From NCBI GenBank assembly GCA_009760855.2, contig WPIO01000213.1, positions 1 to 37,500 on the forward strand: 37,500 nucleotides of DNA, in the 5' to 3' direction. This document shows, piece by piece, positions 30,056-37,500 of this stretch. A program made the position numbers and the translations under genes. Source of the DNA: Cristatella mucedo. Its lineage: Eukaryota > Bryozoa > Phylactolaemata > Cristatellidae. The stretch's first letter is position 1, and each line of letters starts with the position of its first letter. The notes beneath the pieces are model-generated. The model was not told the DNA's origin. It did no database searches and saw only the letters and a program-made list of their open reading frames with translations.

Positions 30056-30217
30056 GAGACGTTCCTCGAGGACATAAACTGCATACTGAACTCTGGCGAG
30101 GTGCCGGGCCTGTTCGACAACGAGGAGACGGACGCGATCGTGATGGAACTCAAGCAGGAAGCCTCGCAGAAAGGAGTCGCCGACACTCGCCACTCGGTGT
30201 ACGAGTACTTCGTCCAG
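30056..30217 (+). CDS. Dynein exon 36: AAA4
   Basis: It reads ETFLEDINCILNSGEVPGLF and DNEETDAIVMELKQEA, then SVYEYFVQ. F.EDIN.ILNSGEVP.LF is conserved throughout axonemal dyneins. 162 nt, phase 0-0. Confidence 0.98.
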
Positions 30218-30244
30218 GTACGCGCACCGCCCTCTCTCTCTCTC

Positions 30245-30418
<174 letters not shown>

Positions 30419-30712
30419 GTCCCAACGTGCGCGCCCGATCAATGAGCGTTCGGCGAATTATTCGCACGCTTGTAATTGGCGGCTCGTCCGTCGGCTGGCG
30501 AAGATTGCGACTGCGTATTTGTGACACCCGGCCGGGCGCGGCGACGATTACGGCAGTGAACGCGCAAGCGCCTTCGCTGCTGGCGACGGCGCAACGGCGC
30601 TTCCTCTGCAGCAGCCGCCGCGCGCACGCAGAAGAGACGCTGCCGACGTTCACCGTTTGCGTCGTCGCCGTCGCCTCCGCCGCCGCCATTGTCTGGCCGC
30701 CATTGCTTGCAG

Positions 30713-30916
30713 AGGGTGCGTCGCAACTTGCACATCGTGCTGACGATGAGTCCGGCGGGCGCACGCTTCCGCCAGCGCTGCCGCGCCAATCCGTCGCTGG
30801 TCAACTGCTGCGCGATCGACTGGTACGACGAGTGGTCGGAGGAGGCCATGCTGGCGGTCGCCGCCGCCTACTTGCCGGCGTCCGGCTTCGACATTTCCAG
30901 CAAAGCGAACGCCGAG
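30713..30916 (+). CDS. Dynein exon 37: AAA4 C-terminal part
   Basis: It reads RRNLHIVLTMSPAGARFRQR and CRANPSLVNCCAIDWYDEW, then EAMLAVAAAYL. LHIVL.MSP.G..FR.R.R..PSLVNC..IDW is diagnostic. 204 nt, phase 0-0; donor GAG|GTGAGT. Confidence 0.98.
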
Positions 30917-31142
30917 GTGAGTCGTCGACCGCTCCGGCACGCCGAATCGGTGCCGAGTCTGGTGCCGCTGCCGCCGCCGCCGCCGTCGCCGCCTTGTCGA
31001 GGCGACGGCGGCTTCGCGCCCTCCTCCAGCGACGTTCGCTCGACGGACGACGTCCGTCCTCTTTCTGGAAGCTCCGACGCTTGAGCGCCGGAAGCTCTGA
31101 CGCTTGAGCGCCGGAGCTTAGCCGTCTCGAGCTCTCGGCTCC

Positions 31143-31629
31143 TCCGCGCCCCTTCCGCGCCCCTTCCGCGCCCCTTCCGCGCCCCTTCCGCGCCCCTTCC
31201 GCGCCCCTTCCGCGCCCCTTCCGCGCCCCTTCCGCGCCCCTTCCGCGCCCCTTCCGCGCCCCTTCCGCGCCCCTTCCGCGCCCCTTCCGCGCCCCTTCCG
31301 CGCCCCTTCCGCGCCCCTTCCGCGCCCCTTCCGCGCCCCTTCCGCGCCCCTTCCGCGCCCCTTCCGCGCCCCTTCCGCGCCCCTTCCGCGCCCCCTCCGC
31401 CCCCCCTTCCGCGCCCCTTCCGCGCCCCTTCCGCGCCCCTTCCCCGCCCTTCCGCGCCCTTTCGCGCCCCTTCCGCGCCCCTTCCGCGCCCCTTCCGCGC
31501 CCCTTCCGCGCCCCTTCCGCGCCCCTTCCGCGCCCCTTCCGCGCCCCTTCCGCGCCCCTTCCGCGCCCCTTCCGCGCCCCTTCCGCGCCCCTTCCGCGCC
31601 CCTTCCGTGCCCCTTCCGCGCCCCTTCCG
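31143..31629. repeat. 11-bp minisatellite (GCGCCCCTTCC), about 43 copies
   Basis: A very regular array with a handful of variants around 31390-31460. It ends about 35 bp before exon 38, so its C/T-rich strand supplies the upstream pyrimidine context. The Gly-Arg-Lys frames on - are artefacts. Confidence 0.97.
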
Positions 31630-31663
31630 CTTCCGCCAGGACTCCGCTCCGCCTCCGCTCCAG

Positions 31664-31954
31664 GGTCTGAAGGAGACGGTGAGCCGCATGTGCGTCAGCA
31701 TGCACAAGCGAGTCGTGGACGAGGCGCGGCGGTTCTGGGAGGAGGCGCGCCGCCATCACTACCTCACGCCGAGCGCCTACCTCGAGTTCATCAAGATCTA
31801 CGCGAGCACGCTACAGCGCAGCCGCGACGCGTTCCTGAGCGGCCGCCAGCGGCTGCTCGTCGGCCTGGCCAAGCTGAGCGAGGCCAACTCGCTCGTCGGC
31901 GTCATGCAGGACGAACTCGTCGGACTGGGCCCCAAGATCGAGGAGAAGGCCAAG
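31664..31954 (+). CDS. Dynein exon 38: start of the stalk (coiled coil 1)
   Basis: It reads LKETVSRMCVSMHKRVVDEA, HYLTPSAYLEFIKIYASTLQ and LLVGLAKLSEANSLVGVMQD, then ELVGLGPKIEEKAK. TP..YLEFI..Y and GL.KL.E....V..M...L..L.P are standard for the base of the stalk. Acceptor CTCCAG| (31663); a second AG at 31639 is also in frame and would add eight Pro-rich residues. 291 nt, donor AAG|GTCAGT. Confidence 0.97.
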
Positions 31955-32083
31955 GTCAGTCAGAGCGGCGCCGCCCGGCGGCGAGAGCGGGCGAGCGGAG
32001 CGGAATAGGAGCAGACGGCGAAGCTGCGCTGTGCGACGCGGTTGTGCGATGTGCGATGCACCGGTTCTGCCTTGTGGCCGCAG

Positions 32084-32209
32084 GACACGGAAATGCTGCT
32101 GCAGCAGCTGGAGAAGGATCAGGGAGCGGTCGACCAAGTCCGCGAGATAGTCGCCCGCGAGGAGGCGCTGATGCAGCAGGAGACCAAGATCGTCGAGGAC
32201 TACGCCAAC
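32084..32209 (+). CDS. Dynein exon 39: stalk coiled coil 1
   Basis: A 126-nt, phase 0-0 exon reading DTEMLLQQLEKDQGAVDQVR, then EEALMQQETKIVEDYAN, a heptad-rich coiled coil. Donor AAC|GTGAGT. Confidence 0.96.
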
Positions 32210-32389
32210 GTGAGTGGATTCGCTCGCCGCTGCGCTCTGCTCTGCTCCGCTCCGAGCTCTGCTCCGCACCGCCTCGATGCTGCCCTAATACCGCGGCTGC
32301 GCTCGAGGCGAGGGAGCTCGATGCGGCGCACTCAATTGACAAGTTCGGTTCTCTGAGTGACGCCGTTCGCCGCCGTTCGTCGCGCGCAG

Positions 32390-32484
32390 GAATGCGAGCG
32401 CGACTTGGCGGAGGTGACGCCGGCACTTCAGAACGCCACGAGCGCTCTAAACGCTCTGGTGAAGTCGGACATTGCCGAAATCAG
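32390..32484 (+). CDS. Dynein exon 40: stalk coiled coil 1, distal part
   Basis: It reads ECERDLAEVTPALQNATSAL, then LVKSDIAEIR. The DL....PAL..A..AL..L...DI.E.R pattern precedes the microtubule-binding domain. 95 nt, donor AG|GTGCTG, phase 2. Confidence 0.97.
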
Positions 32485-32710
32485 GTGCTGAGCGATTGGC
32501 GAGCGTCATCGCGTGGCGTTCCTTCTTCCGCCGTTTTCCGTCGAACCTTTCGTCTAATCCTTGCGCGCTCGCCGCCTTCCTCTCTCCCTCGCGCGCGCGC
32601 CCGAGAGCGGCGTTCATCGTCTGGGCGCTTCTCGCGGTTTCTCGTGGTTTCTCGCTGTGAATCGCTCGATCAGTCGCTGCCTGCCTGCCCGCGCCTCCTA
32701 CGCCTCGCAG

Positions 32711-32873
32711 GGTGTACGCCAGCCCGCCCGAGCTCGTGGTGACGGTGATGGGCGCCGTGCAGACGCTGCTCGGCGACGAGAAGCCCAGCTGGAAATCGGC
32801 CAAGCAGCTGCTTGGCGAAATCAACTTCCTGTCCATGCTCGTCAACATCGACAAAGACAACATACCGGAAAAG
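32711..32873 (+). CDS. Dynein exon 41: microtubule-binding domain, GC donor
   Basis: It reads VYASPPELVVTVMGAVQTLL, WKSAKQLLGEINFLSMLVN and IDKDNIPEK. PP..V..VM.AV..LL and W...K..L....FL..L are conserved microtubule-binding-domain features. The exon must end at AAAAG|GCAAGC, a GC donor; no GT is available and the phase 0 join to 33311 is exact. Confidence 0.97.
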
Positions 32874-33310
32874 GCAAGCGGCTCCTCCCGCGAGACTCTC
32901 GTTTCGCTTTCTCTTTCTTTTTCTTTCTTTCTTTCCTTCTTTTCGTTCTCGTTTCGCTTCCGCTTCCGTTCCGCCCGAGTTCCGCCCGAGTCTCCTTTCC
33001 CATCGCATCGCTCTGCGGCGGCTAACTGCATGCGACATAACCGCATCGCTCTCGAGGCGAGCGGAAGAGGGCGCGAAGCCCGTCATTGCTCTGCCGCTGC
33101 TGCCGCCGCCACCGCCGTCGTCGTCGTCTTGGCGGCGTCTCCTTCGAGTCTCTGGCGAGCTCGCGAAATGAGCCCGCGAGCCGAAATGAAATGAGCCCGC
33201 GCCCGAGGCGAAATGAAATGAGCCCGCGCCCGAGGCGAAATGGAATGAGCCCGCGCTCTCTCGCTCTCTCACGCCGCCGCCGCCTCGCGGCGGCACGCAC
33301 GCACGCGCAG
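32874..33310 (+). other. GC-AG intron with a 25-bp triplication
   Basis: Starts GCAAGC. It contains a TTTC-rich tract (32905-32950) and, at 33167-33256, about three copies of a GAAATGAGCCCGCGCCCGAG-like unit of about 25 bp. Confidence 0.7.
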
Positions 33311-33538
33311 GTGTTCAAGAGGCTGAAAAAGTACACGAGCCGGCCCGAGTTCAGCCCGGAAAAGGTGGGCGCCGTGTCGGTGGCATGCAAATCCATGTGC
33401 CAGTGGGTGCAGGCGCTCGAGCACTTCCACCACGTGTTCAAGATGGTGAAGCCCAAGCAGCGAAAGGTCGACGAGGCCAAGGAGGCGCTGGGCATCGCGC
33501 AGCAGAACCTGCAACAGAAGCGGGCCAGCCTCGCCAAG
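33311..33538 (+). CDS. Dynein exon 42: microtubule-binding domain to coiled coil 2
   Basis: It reads VFKRLKKYTSRPEFSPEKVG, VACKSMCQWVQALEHFHHVF and KMVKPKQRKVDEAKEAL. F.PE.V...S.AC.SMC.WV.A...Y/H..V...V.PK is the canonical end of the domain. 228 nt, phase 0-0. Confidence 0.98.
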
Positions 33539-33540
33539 GT

Positions 33541-33720
33541 GCCTGCAAGCTCTGCTCCCAGCTCTTCTGCTCCCAGCTCTTCTGCTCCCAGCTCTTCTGC
33601 TCCGCGCTCAGCTGTTCCACGCTCTGCTGCTCCCCACCGCTCTGCTGCTCCGCGGCTCTGCTCCGCGCTCTGCTGCTCCTCGCTCTGCTCTGCGCTCTGC
33701 TCCTCGCTCTGCTCCGCCAC
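33541..33720. repeat. GCTCTTCTGCTCC-type degenerate tandem repeat
   Basis: Imperfect repeats of CCCAGCTCTTCTGCT and GCTCTGCTCC units fill most of this short intron. Confidence 0.8.
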
Positions 33721-33803
33721 CGACGGCGCGCGCGACTGGAGCCGCCGCTGCCGCCCCACGCTCGCCGCTGCCGCCACGTTGCCCGTTCGTTGGCGCCCCG
33801 CAG

Positions 33804-33944
33804 ATCGTCGATCACCTGCGCATGCTGCAGCAGCAGTACCAGGACAGCGTCAGTCAGCGCGAGTCGCTCAAAGAGCGGAAGCGGACCACGGCCGTGCGGC
33901 TCGAGCGAGCCGCTGTGCTCACGAACGCGCTGGCGGACGAGAAA
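33804..33944 (+). CDS. Dynein exon 43: stalk coiled coil 2
   Basis: It reads IVDHLRMLQQQYQDSVSQRE, then VRLERAAVLTNALADEK. L...Y......K..L.......L.RA..L...L..E is the standard coiled coil 2. 141 nt, phase 0-0; donor AAA|GTGAGC. Confidence 0.97.
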
Positions 33945-34536
33945 GTGAGCGTCGTGCCGCCGGCGCTGCTGCGCCGCCGCGCGTCCCGTGCGCTCCGCGC
34001 CGGACGGACCGTCGATGGACCGTCGTCGTCGGAGCTCCGGAAGACGCGACGTCAGCGTCGACGACGGTCCTGAGACGACTCTGCGAATCGGCAGGCCGAA
34101 GCTCGCGAGTAACGATCGCGTAAACGAGTTCGCGAAATGCGCAGAAACGCGTTCTGAGCGCACCCGCCGAATTTCTCTGAGTCCGGCGCGCGTGCTCGCT
34201 CTATCTCTCTCTCGAGAAAAAAAAGGAAAAGAAAGATGGGGACTCGAGAGCGAGTCCCGTTACCGATTGGTCCAGTGCGAGCTGCTGGCTCAATCGAGCG
34301 TGAGTTCCGGTTCCGGTTCTGGCGATGAGGAGAACATTTCTCGCCAGCGCGCAAGCGAAGCGCCGTGCGAGGCTACCGATTTGAGCTCGCTTGAGGTCGA
34401 CTTGAGTTCGCTTTTAGGCAGCTGCTAACCCGAGCGTCCGATCGCGGCTCGCCGGAGACGCCGCGCTCGCATCCCGCCCGCAGCGCAGCGTCGCCGCGCC
34501 CGAGCGCCATCGCACTCTCGCGCTCCGGAAGTTCAG
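33945..34536 (+). other. Intron, no recognised element
   Basis: Mixed GC-rich sequence; nothing recognised. Confidence 0.5.
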
Positions 34537-34871
34537 GTGCGCTGGGAAGAGTCGGTCGACGAGCTGGACCGGAAGATCGACGGTATCGTCGGCGACACGC
34601 TCGTCTCTGCGGCCGCCGTCGCCTACTTCGGCGCGTTCACGGTCAAGTACCGTCAGACGCTCGTCGACGACTGGAAGCGCATGTGCGCTCAGGCGGCGCT
34701 GCCGCTGTCTGGCGCCTACGACTTCGTGCGCGACCGTGTGTCGGCGAACGACGTGCTTCGCTGGCACACGGAAGGCCTGCCGCAGGACCGCAACTCGGTG
34801 GAGAACGCCATCATCGTCAAGAACAGCTTCAAGTGGCCTCTCATGATCGACCCGCAGGGCCAGGCTTACCA
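34537..34871 (+). CDS. Dynein exon 44: end of stalk and AAA5 N-terminal part
   Basis: It reads VRWEESVDELDRKIDGIVGD, VAYFGAFTVKYRQTLVDDW and HTEGLPQDRNSVENAIIVKN, then WPLMIDPQGQAYQ. R.WY/EES, Y.G.FT..YR, GLP.D..S.ENAI and WPLMIDPQ.QA are all invariant-like. The donor is CA|GTACGC, phase 2, making the last residue His with the next exon. Confidence 0.98.
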
Positions 34872-35863
34872 GTACGCCGCCGCCGCCGCCGCCGCCTCGT
34901 CAGACGCCGCGGCAGACGCTTGCTCCTTATTTTATCATTATTTGCTCCTTATTTTATTATTATTCGCTCCTTATTTTATCATTATTCGCTTCTTATTTTA
35001 TTATTATTATTCACTCCTTATTTTATTATTATTCGCTCCTTATTTTATATTATATACTCCTTATTTCGCAGCTTCAGGCTCTTCTCGTTTCCTCCGCCCC
35101 CATCCCGAAGTAGTCACCTCCGTCCTGGAGTAGTCTCTTCCACCGTGGAGTTGAGCGGGGCACCGCGAGACGAAACGCTTGTGTCGAGGAGTGGTGGGTG
35201 GGCTTTCCTCTGCTAACGATACCCACGGGCCTTAATTTTGCCTAAGCACTGCCGGCAGGCTGATAGGCATGCTTCGCGCGCGCGCGCTCTGGGCGGCTCC
35301 GTGCGCTAGCGTCGCCAAAGCCGCCAAAAGCATGGGAACTTTTCGACGCCATTCGGCGACTTCTATCTCGTTTCGACTTTACTTGGACTTAATTTCGGCA
35401 ATTTATATTCGCGAATCGGCTTTAAATGTAGCGCGCTAGAGGATCCAAGTATGCAGCCTCGATGGCCTAATTGGACAACGTTGGCTCGGATTATCGAGTT
35501 GGCAGCTTCGGCTCGTTGCCCAGATGAAATACCGTCTCCACCGAATCCCGCAGCTTCCGGCGGAAGTTGCACGTCGCAGCGCTGCGCGCCGGGCGCCCGC
35601 GCGAACGCTAGCGGCGCCGCTTGACGTGAGCGACGCTTGGCGCGCCGGGGCGGTGAGCGTGGGACGGTTAGTGCGGTCGCGCCTAAATGCTGCGCTCCGG
35701 CCGCACGCCAACCTCAACTTCCGGGCCAACGCCAGCAATGGACATCGTGTGGAAATGGAGTCTAAGCTTTCGCGTCGGGTCCGGCTCCTTCTCCGCACGT
35801 CGTCCGTCGAACGATAGACGAGCCAAAAGTGTTTATGCATCTCTCCGCTCTCTCCGCTGTCAG
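34872..35863 (+). other. Intron with a TTATT-type array and a tRNA-like fragment
   Basis: An array of CTCCTTATTTTATTATTATT-like units (34921-35066). A possible tRNA-like A-box (GATGGCCTAATTGGACAACG, 35461-35480) without a clear B-box. No gene. Confidence 0.5.
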
Positions 35864-36097
35864 CTGGATCAAGGAGACGGAAGGTCAAAGGTTGATCGTG
35901 GCCGACATCGACGACGTCAACTACATGCGGTCGGTGGAGCGCGCGATCCGCGTCGGCGACCCGATCCTGCTGCTCAAGGTCACCGAGGAGCTCGACCCGT
36001 CGCTCAAGGCCGTGCTGCAGCGCGAGACGTTCACGAGGTCGGGCACGGAGATCATCAAGCTCGGCGACACGGAGATCGAGTACAACCAGAACTTCCG
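35864..36097 (+). CDS. Dynein exon 45: AAA5
   Basis: It reads WIKETEGQRLIVADIDDVNY, RSVERAIRVGDPILLLKVTE and LDPSLKAVL, then IIKLGDTEIEYNQNFR. ENAI..G.P.L and LDP.L.P.L, followed by I.LGD.E..Y...FR, are the AAA5 hallmarks. 234 nt, phase 2-2; donor CG|GTGAAT. Confidence 0.98.
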
Positions 36098-36322
36098 GTG
36101 AATTTCCGGCGCCGCGGTCCGCGCGGCCCTTCCACTCCCGCTGCGCCGCCGCCGCCGCGCGGCGCAAATGCGCAGGGAGATGAGGAGGAGGAGGAGAAGG
36201 AGAGAGGAAGCGAGAAGGAGAAGCGAGGCGCGTGCTCCTCGCTGCGTCGCTCGCGGCCCCACGGACCGCCTAGCGGCGGCGACGCAGCAGCGCCTCTAGC
36301 GGCGACCGCCCGCGCGCGCCAG

Positions 36323-36567
36323 GCTCTACATGGTGACGTCGGCGAGCAACCCGCACTTCCTGCCGTCGGTGGGCATTCTGGTGACGGTGATCAACTTCAC
36401 GGTGACGTTCGAGGGCCTACAGGAGCAGCTGCTGTCCACCGTCGTGCGACAGGAGCGGCCCGCCCTCGAGCTGCAGCGTTCCGAGCTGCTCAGCAGCATT
36501 TCCGGAGACGCCAGCGCGCTCAAGGAGCTGGAGGACAAGTCCCTCAGCCTGCTGCAAAAGTCCGAAG
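36323..36567 (+). CDS. Dynein exon 46: AAA5, last exon in the window
   Basis: It reads LYMVTSASNPHFLPSVGILV and TVINFTVTFEGLQEQLLSTV, then LQRSELLSSISGD and LLQKSEG. L...T...NPHYLP....V..INF.VT..GLE.QLL..VV..E.P.LE is standard. Donor GAAG|GTGTCC, phase 1. The next coding exon is not in the window. Confidence 0.96.
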
Positions 36568-37500
36568 GTGTCCGCAGGCGGCGGCGGCGGCGGCGCGGCG
36601 GCGGCGCACGGTGCGTCGGGCTCCGCCGATGGCTCCGCAAAGCCGCCATTCGACGAGCTGCCTCACTCTGAAGACTCGTCGCGAACGGAGCAGAGCGCGG
36701 CAAGAAAGAAGGGGACATTGAGAGAAAAAGATGGCGCGAGCAAGATGGCGATTGAAGAGGAGAAAGAAGGCGAAAGGACACTGGCAGAGAGGCGCTGCGA
36801 AGAAGAAAAATATTACAAATTATCAATATAAAAGTAGGCAATTTAATATTCTTACATAAATATAATCAATATAGAAACATATACATTATAATAAGAATAA
36901 TATTAATACGTACTATTCAATATATTACATTATATCCTACGCGTAATATATAATATATATATATATATATATATGCGTATTAAATCTTATTAAATAATAT
37001 CATTACTTTATTATTTAATTAAAATTACATTATGTGATTACGTTGTTACTATGCAATTCTTATAAAAATATTATTATATATTATATTAGTAATTTTAATT
37101 GCGAAATTTGTAATTTATATTATTTATACATTCCATGTAATATATAGTGTGTATATATATGCGTATACAATAATATTAAGTATTATTATGATATTATTTA
37201 ATTTAATATCACATTATATTATTACGTCGTTATTAGTTAATTATTACAATAATATAATTATATAATATTTGAGTAATTTTAATATTATCGATCGAGAAAC
37301 AGATGGCGAGCAAAATGGCGAGTGAAGAGGAGAAAAGAGCACAAACGAGAAGAGAGAGGGGGAGAGAGGCAGAGCGCGAGGAAGAAGAAGAGAGAACGCA
37401 GAGGAGAGAAACGAGGCGAAGAAGAAGAAGAGAGAAACGAGGAGAGACAGGGAAATGGAGCGAGAGGAAGAAATGGAGCGAGATAAAAGAGAGGGCGTCA
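36568..37500 (+). other. Start of the downstream intron: GGC tract, AT-rich block, GA-rich block
   Basis: A GGC tract (36578-36609), then 36820-37290 nearly pure A/T with two similar TATATATATGCGTAT segments, then a purine GAGA-rich stretch to the end. No exon with dynein similarity is seen. Confidence 0.6.

Noticed and set aside
30868-31759. Gly-Arg-Lys repeat protein on the - strand
   Set aside because: Produced by the 11-bp GCGCCCCTTCC array and the antisense of exon 38.

Overview
The window is eukaryotic and very probably from an animal with motile cilia. It shows one large multi-exon gene on the + strand with GT-AG and some GC-AG introns, tRNA-derived SINEs, a LINE 3' end and a very high load of micro- and minisatellites. 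Exons and most introns are strongly GC-rich, broken by a few sharply AT-rich blocks. I cannot name the species. The ORF and splice reading below is by eye, using intron phase and family conservation; no alignment was run.

The main gene runs from about 138 to 36567 and continues past both ends of what can be read. It encodes a single-headed inner-arm-type axonemal dynein heavy chain, most like the DNAH6 group. About 46 exons (roughly 8.2 kb of coding sequence, about 2,750 residues) can be placed. In order they cover the end of the tail and the linker (138-7703), AAA1 (8322-15783), AAA2 (16709-19666), a low-complexity connector and AAA3 (19889-25558), AAA4 (26702-30916), the stalk with its microtubule-binding tip (31664-34871, both coiled coils included) and AAA5 (34537-36567). 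The rest of AAA5, AAA6 and the C-terminal domain must lie downstream. Intron phases agree at almost every junction, which is the main support for the model. The exceptions are two apparent 1-nt losses in neighbouring linker exons (near 3212 and 3535), the unclear junction 276/1028, the exon ending near 4020 against a GCCGCT-repeat expansion, and the uncertain exon at 22258.

Inside the 3.4-kb intron 12116-15563 lies a second gene on the - strand: a Cu/Zn superoxide dismutase (12829-13701, two exons) with a complete set of metal ligands and a hydrophobic signal-like N-terminus. It is nested and antisense to the dynein gene and has no obvious functional link to it.

The introns hold two kinds of tRNA-headed SINE, a LINE 3' end whose tail matches one of the SINE types, an 11-bp minisatellite of about 43 copies, 13-, 17- and 21-bp tandem arrays, long CT/GT tracts, and about ten near-perfect inverted repeats with arms of 13-28 bp. 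I saw no rRNA, CRISPR, plasmid or phage feature and no convincing functional tRNA. No previously undescribed system is evident. The most notable items are the GC-AG introns, the local frameshifts, the low-complexity insertions in the motor, the SINE/LINE tail sharing, the nested SOD and the palindrome-rich introns.
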